Shown: in pieces, positions 17,161 to 24,944 of the stretch
How positions within the stretch are numbered: position 1 is the first letter of the stretch
How the letters are laid out: each line of letters opens with the position of its first letter
DNA from: Bacteroidales bacterium UBA6428
GTDB taxonomy: Bacteria; Bacteroidota; Bacteroidia; Bacteroidales; UBA932
Length of the DNA: 29,658 nt
Direction: 5' to 3'
Assembly: GCA_002437305.1 (NCBI GenBank)
Contig: DJOW01000041.1
Span: 1 to 29,658, forward strand
Program-made: the position numbers and the translations under genes
Notes under the pieces: model-generated
Told to the model about the DNA's origin: nothing
The model's database searches: none
The model's input: the letters and a program-made list of their open reading frames with translations, nothing else

Positions 17161-18359
17161 CCAAACTTTTCAGCGACAATCTTTCAGAAAAGAATTCAAT
17201 CATAAAGCAGAGGATCCTGGAACTGTGTGTCAATTCCGGAGACTTCAGCATGGCTGACCTCGCAAGGGATCTGAACAGCAGCATACCGACCGTGACGAAG
17301 ATTGTCGGAGAGCTGATCGATGACGGATGGCTGGAGGATCTTGGCAAAAAAGGCTCAGCCTCAGGAAGAAGGCCAAGCATCTTCGGCCTCAACGCGGATG
17401 CAGGCTATTTCGTCGGCGTGGATCTCGAGAGGAACCACGCCAACATCATGGCCATGGACTTCAAAGGCCAGGTACTTTCCTGCAACGAAGGCGTGGATTT
17501 TTCCTTCCAGAGCACCGGGCAATCCTGCGAAAGGCTCTGCGATCTGGTCAGGAGAACTCTTGAAGGGAATGATTTGGATGCAAGCCGGATGCTTGCCTGC
17601 AACGTGGGCCTCACAGGAAGGGTCAACACTGCCTCCGGCTACAGTTTCACCTACTTCATAAGCGAGGACAAGCCGTTGAGCTCCATTCTGGAGGACAATC
17701 TTGGTGTTCCGGTCGCCATAGAAAATGACTCCAGGGCGATGACCTACGGGGAGTTCCGGGGAGGAATCGCCAACGGGGAAAGGAATGTGCTGTTCATCAA
17801 TGTCAGCTGGGGATTGGGAATGGGCATGATTCTGAACGGAGACCTGTACTACGGCAAGTCCGGTTTTTCCGGAGAGTTCGGTCATTTTCCGCTTCTTGAC
17901 AACGGCCTGATCTGCCGTTGCGGGAAAGTAGGATGCCTGGAGACAGGAGCATCGGGATCCGCCCTGCAACGGATCGTGACGGAAAAATTGGAGGCCGGAT
18001 GCCCTTCTATGCTCACGGAGAAACACAAGACTGGCAAGGAACTCACCCTCAACGACCTGCTGGGAGCTGTCGAGGATGAAGACATCGTAGCCATCGATGC
18101 GATGGGAGAGGTCGGCACGATGCTCGGAAAAGGCATAGCCGGCCTGATCAATGTGTTCAACCCGGAGATGATCGTCATCGGAGGGAAACTGATGTCAGGT
18201 GGAGACTACCTCATGCTGCCTGTCCGCGCGGCCATCAAAAAATATTCACTGAACATAGTCAGCAAGGACACGACCGTCGTGTTCTCCAAGCTTGGCCGCA
18301 AGGCAGGCGCGCTCGGATGCTGCATGCTGGCACGAACGAGATTTCTTGGGTTGATGTAG
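17157..18359 (+). CDS. ROK-family transcriptional repressor (NagC/XylR-like)
   Basis: A 400-aa regulator. Residues ~12-65 form a winged helix-turn-helix (FSMADLARDLNSSIPTVTKIV, with a wing ending in GRRPSIFGL). A ROK sugar-binding domain follows with IENDSRAMTYGE and the zinc motif H243-x9-C253-x-C255-G-x-x-G-C260-L-E. The first phosphate loop of the kinase members (DxGGT-like) is replaced by VDLERNHANI, so it should bind sugar without phosphorylating it. The start codon overlaps the MFS stop (ATGA), indicating coupled translation. As the only regulator in the locus it probably represses both divergent promoters at 14549-14631 until its sugar appears. Known relatives respond to GlcNAc-6-P, xylose, glucose and other sugars; the ligand here is not known. 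Confidence 0.93.
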   Translation: MTKLFSDNLSEKNSIIKQRILELCVNSGDFSMADLARDLNSSIPTVTKIVGELIDDGWLEDLGKKGSASGRRPSIFGLNADAGYFVGVDLERNHANIMAMDFKGQVLSCNEGVDFSFQSTGQSCERLCDLVRRTLEGNDLDASRMLACNVGLTGRVNTASGYSFTYFISEDKPLSSILEDNLGVPVAIENDSRAMTYGEFRGGIANGERNVLFINVSWGLGMGMILNGDLYYGKSGFSGEFGHFPLLDNGLICRCGKVGCLETGASGSALQRIVTEKLEAGCPSMLTEKHKTGKELTLNDLLGAVEDEDIVAIDAMGEVGTMLGKGIAGLINVFNPEMIVIGGKLMSGGDYLMLPVRAAIKKYSLNIVSKDTTVVFSKLGRKAGALGCCMLARTRFLGLM

Positions 18360-18870
18360 AGGCAAAGACGGGAACAAGCCACCACAAGGTGACTTTTCCG
18401 GCCGGGCCAAGGTCAAGCGTGCCGGACTCGGCTCCTTGCGCACGAAATACCCGGCGCATCGATCGCCTCGGCCCTCGAAATCTCTTTCCTTGGAGTCCTT
18501 TGAGTCTTCTTCATCACTTGAGGCGGCAAACGTTTGAGAAATCCGCGCGCTCCTTCCAATAGTATTAACTGCATCATTGCAAAATCAATAAAAGTTTCCA
18601 AGACGCGACACCGGCCCGCGATTATCTCAATCGACGCCAAACCGGCGGAAAGCCAAAGATATTCGTTCAGGCGAACTCGGCAAAAAAGGGTTTGGGGGTA
18701 AGATTCGAACTTTTTATGTTTCTTTGCGATTTTTATGTTTTTTTATCTTCCATTGAAGATCTCGAAAATTTTACGTAATATTACACTATGTTGTTTTACG
18801 TAATTATGACATTGCTCGGCCTGAAAATAGTCAACCTAGGTAGGTCAATGTAAAAAAAGAAGTTAAGGCT
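18360..18870. other. 511-bp gap between the ROK gene and rmuC
   Basis: No gene can be supported here. The first ~300 bp is GC-rich with overlapping short open frames on both strands, which may be decayed coding sequence or a repeat element; the last ~180 bp turns AT-rich and should hold the rmuC promoter. I see no tRNA and no clear terminator with a T-tract. A near-match to a -7 box (TTTCTTTG, 18719-18726) and a TTTG at 18691-18694 are present but spaced 24 bp apart, so this is weak. Confidence 0.5.
18769..18804. repeat. Direct repeat TTTTACGTAAT, two copies, upstream of rmuC
   Basis: TTTTACGTAAT occurs at 18769-18779 and 18794-18804, 25 bp from start to start, about two and a half helical turns. 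Each copy contains the palindrome TTACGTAA. The pair lies 67-102 bp before the rmuC ATG, where a regulator could bind. Function is inferred only from position and repetition. Confidence 0.45.
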
Positions 18871-20337
18871 ATGAATATTACGGCAATAATAATTTTGATC
18901 GCGGCGGTGGCGGTGGCCGCCGTGGTGGCGCTGCTTGTCGTCATTCAGAGGAATGCCGCTGAAAGGCAACGTATTGTCAAGGAATATGAGGAAGCGGAGG
19001 AAGATCTCCAAAGGCGGCTGACGGAACTGACGGGGAAGAACGCGGCTCTGGAAAGCACACTCAAGGCCAGGGAGGAATATGAAAGCCGGCTAAGGGAAGA
19101 GCAGGCAAAGGCACTTGAGGTGCAGAGGCGTCTGCAGGAGGAAGCCCTTGCCGTTCAGAGGGATATCCAAGAAAAGGCGATGGCGGAGCAGAGGGAGGCG
19201 CAGGAGAAGGCTCTGAATATGCAGAAGGAGCAGCACGAGAGGGATCTGGAGAAGATGAAGGACGCGTTCAAGGCCCTGTCGGCGGACAACAGCAGTGAGT
19301 TCAAAAGGCAGAGCGCGGAGTCGATCTCGGAGCTTCTGAAACCGATGCAGGAGAAGTTCGCCGAGTTCGGAAAGGCCGTGCAGGAGTCCAGGAAGGAGGC
19401 TGTGGAGCAGAGCGCGCAGCTGAAGGAGCATATTCACAATGTGATGGAGCGGTCGCAGGCGGTCGGGGACGAGGCAAGGAACCTGGCGAACGCGCTGACG
19501 GGATATTCAAAGGTCCAGGGGGACTTCGGGGAGATGCTGCTCACGGACGTGCTGAAGAACGCCGGGCTCGTGGAAGGCGTGCACTTTTTCACCCAGAGCG
19601 TGATGACGGACGAAAGCGGCCATGAGATCAAGAGCGAGAGCGGCAGGACCATGATCCCTGACGTGATGGTGCTCTACCCTGACGACACGACCGTCATCAT
19701 CGACTCCAAGGTCAGCCTGAAATCTTTCAATGAATATGTCAACGCGGAGAAAGCCGAGGATCGGGTAAGGTTCGCCAAAGCACATGTCGAAAGCGTCCGG
19801 AAGCATGTGGACGAGCTAAAGACAAAGGACTATGCGTCCTACATTCCCGAGGGCAGGCGCAAGGTGAACTACAATCTGATGTTCATCCCGATCGAGGGTG
19901 CGTTCAGGCTCATGCTGGAAGAGGATCCTATGCTATGGCAGGCAGCGAAGGACAACAATGTGTTGATCGTGAGTCAGATGACTCTGGTAATAGTCTTAAA
20001 CATGATCCAGATGGCATGGAAGCAGGCTGATCAGGAGAAGAACATCGCCGAGGTCTATAAGACAGCCGAGGAACTGATGAGTCAGCTGAACGGCTGGATG
20101 GAGAGCTACGTTGCGATCGGCACAATGCTCGGCAAGGCACAGTCCGCCTACGAGACCTCGACCAGAAAACTGACCGAATCCAACCAAAGTGTCGTCAAGA
20201 AAATCCAGAAACTGGAGAAACTCGGCCTCTCTCCCAAGAAGTCCCAGGCCCGAATCAAGCCCGGTGCCCGCAAAACCGGCCCGGAGTCCATCGTTCCCCC
20301 TGAACTCAACGCAACTACAATCGAAAACACAGAATAG
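18871..20337 (+). CDS. rmuC: RmuC-type DNA recombination protein
   Basis: A 488-aa protein with an N-terminal membrane anchor (residues ~3-26, very rich in Ala, Val and Ile), a long charged coiled coil (about 30-190, rich in Glu, Gln and Arg) and a C-terminal RmuC nuclease-like domain (about 195-430) with family motifs GDFGEMLLTDVLKNAG, PDVMVLYPDDTTVIIDSKVSL, YIPEGRRKVNYNLMFIPIEGAF and LIVSQMTLVIVLNMI. RmuC limits inversions at short inverted repeats in E. coli. The last ~50 residues are basic and low in complexity. The ATG start places the anchor at the very N-terminus. Single gene, convergent with yicC. Confidence 0.95.
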   Translation: MNITAIIILIAAVAVAAVVALLVVIQRNAAERQRIVKEYEEAEEDLQRRLTELTGKNAALESTLKAREEYESRLREEQAKALEVQRRLQEEALAVQRDIQEKAMAEQREAQEKALNMQKEQHERDLEKMKDAFKALSADNSSEFKRQSAESISELLKPMQEKFAEFGKAVQESRKEAVEQSAQLKEHIHNVMERSQAVGDEARNLANALTGYSKVQGDFGEMLLTDVLKNAGLVEGVHFFTQSVMTDESGHEIKSESGRTMIPDVMVLYPDDTTVIIDSKVSLKSFNEYVNAEKAEDRVRFAKAHVESVRKHVDELKTKDYASYIPEGRRKVNYNLMFIPIEGAFRLMLEEDPMLWQAAKDNNVLIVSQMTLVIVLNMIQMAWKQADQEKNIAEVYKTAEELMSQLNGWMESYVAIGTMLGKAQSAYETSTRKLTESNQSVVKKIQKLEKLGLSPKKSQARIKPGARKTGPESIVPPELNATTIENTE

Positions 20338-20399
20338 CTCCACTCCATCGGTGCGCCAAGATGCAACTTTCACGCACCAAGCACCCTCTCGCCTACACC

Positions 20400-20435
20400 T
20401 CGTGCGCAGGACCCCAGCCTTTACTCACGGGAAGG
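20400..20435. repeat. 36-bp perfect direct repeat, copy 1
   Basis: Identical over 36 bp to 20472-20507. It begins TCGTGCGCAGG and ends ACGGGAAGG. It contains the second 27-nt unit of the array plus flanking bases, so the duplication covered unit and flank. Confidence 0.85.
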
Positions 20436-20471
20436 CCTAGTCTTTAAGGAACCAGTGTTTCCCAACATGAA

Positions 20472-20507
20472 TCGTGCGCAGGACCCCAGCCTTTACTCAC
20501 GGGAAGG
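20472..20507. repeat. 36-bp perfect direct repeat, copy 2
   Basis: Second copy of the repeat at 20400-20435, 72 bp downstream; it contains the third unit of the array. The flanks beyond the 36 bp differ (CCTAG after copy 1, TTCCA after copy 2). Confidence 0.85.
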
Positions 20508-20708
20508 TTCCAGTATATATACATGTGCGTCAGCAATTCCTTTCCACGCACGAGACGATCCGTTAGCCTCTCTGGTGCGCGGGTAGAGGCTTTCCACGCA
20601 CGGACACACAAAATTAGCACTCCCGTAAGTGTAACCGCAACAATGACGCACCGACTGCGGCAACAACAGGTCGCCACAAAACCGCCCCCTCCCACAGGAA
20701 CGGAGCGA

Positions 20709-20751
20709 CCGAAGGGATTTCGGGGAATCCTTTCCCCCTACCCCTCAGGGG
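20709..20751. terminator. Hairpin cluster between rmuC and yicC
   Basis: Three small dyads: CCGAA/TTCGG (20709-20723), GGGGAA/TTCCCC (20722-20737, loop TCCT), which shares two bases with the first so that the two are alternatives, and CCCC/GGGG (20741-20751). They lie 53-95 bp beyond the yicC stop on the minus strand and may end one or both convergent transcripts. No T-tract follows on either strand, so terminator function is a guess. Confidence 0.3.
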
Positions 20752-20803
20752 CTGTCACGCAGTGGCTGAGGATGGATGGAGGAGCAAGCCTATGAACATT
20801 CCT

Positions 20804-21691
20804 CTATAGAATATTCATAGACTGCTCGCGGATCTTCTCAAGTTCGTCCTTCATGCGGACCACGACCTTCTGGATGCCGGAGTGGTTGGCCTTGGAGCCG
20901 GTCGTGTTGATCTCGCGGCCCATCTCCTGGATGATGAAACCGAGCTTGCGGCCTGGATATTCCTCACCGTCAATCGTGTCCATGAAGTACTTGCAGTGCT
21001 GGCGGAGACGGACCTTCTCCTCGTTGATGTCCAACTTCTCAAGGTAAAAGATCATCTCCTGCTCGAAGCGGGACGGATCGACCTTCTGCTGAAGAGCCTC
21101 CAGATTCTTCAGCAGCTTCTCTCTGACGGCTTCAATCCTTTCCTTCTCGAAGCCCTCGACCTGATTCTCAAGATCAAGGATATTCCGGACCCTTGAGGTG
21201 ACATCCTTGTAGAGTGCCTCGCCTTCCTTGGCACGATAGTCGTTGACGGCCGCAAGAGCCTCGTCAATGGCCTTCTCGACAACCGGCCAGTTCTCTTCCG
21301 TGACGACATCCTGACGGGAACCATCAAGCACATCAGGGAACCGCAGGACGGAGGCGAGCATCTCGCTCGGATTAAAAGTCAGGGAATCGAAGACAGGAAG
21401 CGATGAGCTGAAGTCCATCAGCTGATCGTAGTAGGCCCTGAGAAGATCCTTGTTGATCTGTTTGGCCATTGCGCCGGCCTTAGGTTCCCAGGTCATGTAG
21501 AAGTCTATCGTGCCGCGGACAAGAGAGTCCGCGATCTTCTTCCGCACAAGTAGTTCCTTATCCTTGGGCAGAAGGGACGACTTGATGTTGGCGTCAGAGT
21601 TCTTGCCGTTCAGCGTCTTGATCTCGATGGTGAGTTTACCTGTCTCCAGGACGGCCTCAGCCTTGCCGTAACCGGTCATTGACTTGATCAT
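20804..21691 (-). CDS. yicC: YicC/YloC-family endoribonuclease
   Basis: A 295-aa cytoplasmic protein with the diagnostic N-terminus IKSMTGYGKAE and family motifs throughout: LTIEIKTLNGKNSDANIKS, FYMTWEPKAG, and at the C-terminus GRKLGFIIQEMGREINTTGSKAN. Members of this family are endoribonucleases linked to RNA turnover and stationary-phase growth. The length is normal (about 285-295 aa). The ATG at 21691 gives the standard start, and an AGGTGG-like ribosome site lies ~18 nt upstream. It converges on rmuC and diverges from glnS. The leader contains a strong hairpin (21716-21740). Confidence 0.96.
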   Translation of the reverse strand: MIKSMTGYGKAEAVLETGKLTIEIKTLNGKNSDANIKSSLLPKDKELLVRKKIADSLVRGTIDFYMTWEPKAGAMAKQINKDLLRAYYDQLMDFSSSLPVFDSLTFNPSEMLASVLRFPDVLDGSRQDVVTEENWPVVEKAIDEALAAVNDYRAKEGEALYKDVTSRVRNILDLENQVEGFEKERIEAVREKLLKNLEALQQKVDPSRFEQEMIFYLEKLDINEEKVRLRQHCKYFMDTIDGEEYPGRKLGFIIQEMGREINTTGSKANHSGIQKVVVRMKDELEKIREQSMNIL

Positions 21692-21715
21692 ATTCGTAAA
21701 TTAAACCACCTGGAC

Positions 21716-21740
21716 CGGGATTCGGCTCACACGAATCCCG
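21716..21740 (-). promoter_or_regulatory. 9-bp perfect hairpin in the yicC leader
   Basis: Arms CGGGATTCG (21716-21724) and CGAATCCCG (21732-21740) pair perfectly around a 7-nt loop. On the minus strand the hairpin lies just before the AGGTGG stretch and 25 nt from the yicC start, so it could affect translation or stability of the mRNA. It lacks a T-tract and lies between divergent genes, so a terminator is unlikely. Confidence 0.45.
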
Positions 21741-21798
21741 CTTCCTCCGCAAGCCTTAGATTTGCAGAGTGTTGCCCACTGCACCAAGGAATGCAGTG

Positions 21799-21806
21799 CA
21801 AAATTA
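21799..21806 (-). promoter_or_regulatory. Candidate -7 box for yicC
   Basis: Reads TAATTTTG on the minus strand, matching TAnnTTTG. It would start a transcript near 21791 with a leader of about 100 nt that includes the hairpin. No convincing -33 element. A further TAnnTTTG match on the plus strand (TAGATTTG, 21757-21764) may be chance or a distal glnS promoter. Confidence 0.4.
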
Positions 21807-21909
21807 ATAAATTTGTGTCAACAAGTAAAGTATAACAAAGGACAATGGAGCCGGGCGGTTCTCTATTTCCGCAAATTCAAGGCACACCTAACATTTTTGA
21901 TGAATTTAC

Positions 21910-21938
21910 CTGGTTGCTATCCTAAAAGAGACAACCAG
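21910..21938. promoter_or_regulatory. CTGGTTG/CAACCAG dyad upstream of glnS
   Basis: Perfect 7-bp inverted repeat (21910-21916 and 21932-21938) with a 15-nt centre, ending 6 bp before the first -7-like box of glnS. The position overlaps where a -33 element should be, fitting an operator. No known regulator is identified. Confidence 0.4.
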
Positions 21939-21943
21939 CGGAA

Positions 21944-21959
21944 TATTTTTGTATTTTTG
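21944..21959 (+). promoter_or_regulatory. Tandem -7 boxes for glnS
   Basis: TATTTTTG occurs twice in a row (21944-21951 and 21952-21959), each matching TAnnTTTG. The ATG at 21982 follows 22 nt after the second, giving a short leader. This also argues against the in-frame upstream start at 21949, which lies within the boxes. Confidence 0.55.
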
Positions 21960-21981
21960 TGAGTTAAATACAGACAAAACA

Positions 21982-23658
21982 ATGGAAGAAGCGAAAAATC
22001 CAACGGCCGAGGAGCCGAAAAGACTCAATTTCCTTGAGGAGATAATCGAGGACGACCTGAAGTCCGGAAGAGTTAAGAGCGTGAAGACACGTTTCCCACC
22101 GGAGCCTAACGGGTATCTCCATCTCGGACACGCGAAGAGCATCTGCATCAACTTCGGTCTCGCGCAGAAATACGGCGGCAAGACCAACCTGCGCTTCGAC
22201 GACACCAACCCGACCAAGGAGGACACTGAATATGTCGACTCGATCAAGGAAGACATCCAGTGGCTCGGATTCCAGTGGGACAAGGAACTTTACGCTTCCG
22301 ACTATTTCGACCAGCTCTACGCCTGGGCCGAGCAGATGATTGAGCGCGGTCAGGCCTACGTCGATGACCAGACGCAGGAGGAGATCAGCAAGGGACGCGG
22401 CACCGTGGACAAACCAGGTGTCGAAAGTCCTTACAGGAATCGCGGCGTGGAGGAGAATCTCCAGTTGTTCAGGGACATGAAGGCCGGCAAGTACGCTGAC
22501 GGAGAGAAGGTTCTCCGCGCGAAGATAGACATGGCTTCTCCGAACATGATGTTCCGCGACCCGATTCTTTACAGGATCAAGCACGCATCGCACCACCGCA
22601 CGGGCGACAAGTGGTGCATCTACCCGATGTACGACTTCACCCACGGGCAGTGCGACTCCATAGAGCACATCACCCATTCGATCTGCACCCTTGAGTTCGA
22701 TGTGCACAGACCGCTCTACGACTGGTTCATCAAGACTCTTGAGATCTGGCCGAGCCATCAGTACGAGTTCGCCAGACTGAATCTGACCTACACGCTTATG
22801 AGCAAGAGAAAGCTCCTTGAGCTTGTCCAGAAAGGCCTCGTCTCAGGTTGGGACGACCCTCGTATGCCTACCCTCTGCGGAGTGCGCCGCCGTGGCTACA
22901 CAGCCGAGGCCCTCAGGATGTTCTGCGAGAAGATCGGAGTATCCAAGCGCGACCAGATGATGGACATCCAGCTTCTGGAATGGTGCGTGCGCCAGGACCT
23001 CAACGCGAGAGCCAACAGGTACATGGTCGTCCAGAAACCTCTGAAGGTCACCCTGACGAACTGGGAGCCGGGCAAGGTCGAGTGGTTCGACTGCCCTCTC
23101 AATCCAGCAGAGCCAGAGGGAGCGACCCGCAAGGTTCCGTTCACAGGAGAGTTCTACATTGAGCGTGACGACTTCATGGAGGATGCTCCGAAAAAGTTCT
23201 TCCGTCTCAAGCCAGGCGGAGAGGTGCGCCTCAAGTACACCTACATCATCAAGTGCGGGGAGGTCATCAAGGACGCTGACGGCAACGTTGTCGAGCTGAG
23301 ATGCTCCTACGACCCGACCACAAAGCCGGGTGGAGGCGAGTGGAGATCAGTCAAAGGCACGATCCATTGGGTTTCAACCGAACATGCCAAAGAGATCGAG
23401 ATCCGAAACTACGACCGGCTCTTCGTCAAGGAGGACATGAACAACATCCCTGAGGACAAGGACTACAAGGATTTCCTCAACCCGGAGTCACTCACGATCG
23501 CAAAGGGCTACGCTGAGCCGGCACTTCTGGATGACAAATCCGGCATCGCCGTGCAGTTCGAGCGCACCGGCTACTACTACAAGGATCCGGACAGCACAGC
23601 CGACAAGGTAATATTCAACAAGACGACAGCCCTAAAGGATTCCTACAAGCCTGAATAG
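21982..23658 (+). CDS. glnS: Glutaminyl-tRNA synthetase
   Basis: A 558-aa class I synthetase that charges tRNA-Gln. The catalytic domain has the HIGH-type motif FPPEPNGYLHLGHAKSI (about residues 39-55), FDDTNP, a FTHGQCDSIEHITHSICTLEF segment typical of GlnRS, and the KMSKS-type loop LMSKRKLLELV. The C-terminal part (from ~340) is the two-barrel anticodon-binding domain (VTLTNWEPGKVEWF, FYIERDDFME, WVSTEHAKEIEIRNYDRLF). Length is normal for bacterial GlnRS. The start at ATG 21982 (MEEAKNP) agrees with the promoter position. Presence of GlnRS suggests direct charging of tRNA-Gln. The next gene starts 7 bp after the stop. Confidence 0.98.
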   Translation: MEEAKNPTAEEPKRLNFLEEIIEDDLKSGRVKSVKTRFPPEPNGYLHLGHAKSICINFGLAQKYGGKTNLRFDDTNPTKEDTEYVDSIKEDIQWLGFQWDKELYASDYFDQLYAWAEQMIERGQAYVDDQTQEEISKGRGTVDKPGVESPYRNRGVEENLQLFRDMKAGKYADGEKVLRAKIDMASPNMMFRDPILYRIKHASHHRTGDKWCIYPMYDFTHGQCDSIEHITHSICTLEFDVHRPLYDWFIKTLEIWPSHQYEFARLNLTYTLMSKRKLLELVQKGLVSGWDDPRMPTLCGVRRRGYTAEALRMFCEKIGVSKRDQMMDIQLLEWCVRQDLNARANRYMVVQKPLKVTLTNWEPGKVEWFDCPLNPAEPEGATRKVPFTGEFYIERDDFMEDAPKKFFRLKPGGEVRLKYTYIIKCGEVIKDADGNVVELRCSYDPTTKPGGGEWRSVKGTIHWVSTEHAKEIEIRNYDRLFVKEDMNNIPEDKDYKDFLNPESLTIAKGYAEPALLDDKSGIAVQFERTGYYYKDPDSTADKVIFNKTTALKDSYKPE

Positions 23659-23665
23659 CAGAGGT

Positions 23666-24874
23666 ATGCATCTGCCTCTTTTCATAGCACGACGGTACCT
23701 GTTCGCGAAGAAGTCACACAATGTGATCAACATCATCTCCGCGATCAGCGCCGTCGGCATGGCTATAGGGACAGCAGCATTGATCATCATTCTCTCCATC
23801 TACAACGGCTTTGACGAACTTGTGAAATCCACCCTAAGCAATGTCGAGCCGGACATCCTCATCACACCCTCAAAAGGCAAGGTCTTCATCCCGAAGGGCG
23901 GGGCGTTCGACCGGATCAAGAAGGATCCGAAGGTCAGTGAATATAACCTCACCCTTCAGGAGAATGTGTTCGTGGACTATGACGGCCACCAGGGAATAGC
24001 CAAGGCCAAGGGCGTGGACAGCACATTCGAGGCAAACTCCACACTGGCTTCCCACATCACAAACGGAACTTTCTCCCTGCACAAAGGCCAGCTTCCGCAA
24101 ATGCTTGTCGGAGCGGGTCTTGCCTACAAGATGGGAATGAATCCGGCTTTCCTTGCATCTGCAGAGCTATATTTCCCGATAAGGGACAGAAACTTCTCGC
24201 TGGCAAACCCGGCCGCCTCAATCGAGTCGGTGCGGGTGCGCCCTGCAGGAATATTCTCGGTCAACCAACAGATCGACAACGACTTGATGATTCTGCCGAT
24301 TGAGCAGATGAGGCAATTGCTCGGCTACGAGGAAGAAGTCTCAGGAGTTGAAATAAGGCTGATCGATGGATCGACATCAAAGGATCTCAGAGCCGCGATC
24401 AGGAATATTCAGAAAGAGTTAGGGCCAGATTTCAAGGTACTTGACCGCTTCCGCCAGAACCCTTCTCTCTACAAGATGATGCGCTACGAGAAAGCGGCCA
24501 TCTACATCATCTTGATATTCGTCATCATCATCATCGCCCTGAACATCTTCGGCAGCATCACGATGCTCATCATCGAGAAGAAGGATGACATCGAGACTTT
24601 CCGCAGCCTCGGTGCGACGGACAAGATGCTCCGACGCACATTCACCTTGGAAGGCTGGCTGATCTCGCTTCTCGGCCTCGCCGCCGGCCTTGTCATCGGC
24701 ATAGGCTTCGCCCTCGCCCAGCAGCACTTCGGCTTCATAAAGATGCCAGGGAGTTTCCTCGTCAACGCCTACCCCGTCATCCTCCAGTGGCAGGATGTCC
24801 TCGCCACCATCGCCGGTGTCGCCCTCATCGGTTACCTCATCGCCCTACTCCCCGTCCGTCGCAACATCCGGTAG
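23666..24874 (+). CDS. ABC transporter permease, LolC/LolE-type (FtsX family)
   Basis: A 402-aa inner-membrane permease. A first membrane helix (about 22-46, with SAVGMAIGTAALIIILSIYNGF typical of the LolC/E group) is followed by a large periplasmic domain (~50-265) and three C-terminal helices (about 272-298, 328-350 and 370-395) forming the FtsX-like fold; between them are EKKDDIETFRSLGATDKMLRRTF, the coupling segment for the ATPase, and a C-terminal PVRRNIR. In Gram-negatives such proteins release lipoproteins from the inner membrane for delivery to the outer membrane. No LolD-type ATPase is next to it. A GAGG stretch at 23661-23664 lies very close to the start. Co-transcription with glnS is likely. 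Confidence 0.88.
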   Translation: MHLPLFIARRYLFAKKSHNVINIISAISAVGMAIGTAALIIILSIYNGFDELVKSTLSNVEPDILITPSKGKVFIPKGGAFDRIKKDPKVSEYNLTLQENVFVDYDGHQGIAKAKGVDSTFEANSTLASHITNGTFSLHKGQLPQMLVGAGLAYKMGMNPAFLASAELYFPIRDRNFSLANPAASIESVRVRPAGIFSVNQQIDNDLMILPIEQMRQLLGYEEEVSGVEIRLIDGSTSKDLRAAIRNIQKELGPDFKVLDRFRQNPSLYKMMRYEKAAIYIILIFVIIIIALNIFGSITMLIIEKKDDIETFRSLGATDKMLRRTFTLEGWLISLLGLAAGLVIGIGFALAQQHFGFIKMPGSFLVNAYPVILQWQDVLATIAGVALIGYLIALLPVRRNIR

Positions 24875-24944
24875 ATTTCCTCACGGGACAGCAGGGACAT
24901 TCGGGAAGGAATGCTTATCTTCGCAACAATTGACTAATCACATT

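Larger units (their letters stand above)
20351..20601. repeat. Array of five 27-nt units GTGCG-N17-C(G/T)CAC
   Basis: Five units of exactly 27 nt lie at 20351-20377, 20402-20428, 20474-20500, 20525-20551 and 20575-20601. Each begins GTGCG, ends CGCAC (units 1, 4 and 5) or CTCAC (units 2 and 3), and has exactly 17 nt between; CTTTC, CTTTA or TTTCC recurs shortly before the 3' arm. Arms of units 1, 4 and 5 are complementary, so each can form a hairpin. Spacers are 24, 45, 24 and 23 nt. The array fills the gap between the converging rmuC and yicC genes, a typical place for REP-like elements. Unit interiors differ (units 2 and 3 are identical), so it is not a CRISPR array. Confidence 0.7.

Noticed and set aside
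20351..20601. CRISPR array
   Set aside because: The 27-nt units share only their ends and a short inner stretch; interiors differ, spacers are 23-45 nt and no cas gene is present.
21716..21750. 3' end of a tRNA gene (CGAATCCCG followed by CTTCCTCCG resembles a T-arm and acceptor strand)
   Set aside because: No matching 5' acceptor strand, D-arm or anticodon arm upstream; the T-loop would carry an extra ~8 nt. A leader hairpin explains it better.
21964..22758. 264-aa open frame on the minus strand
   Set aside because: Antisense to glnS, a shadow of a highly conserved gene.
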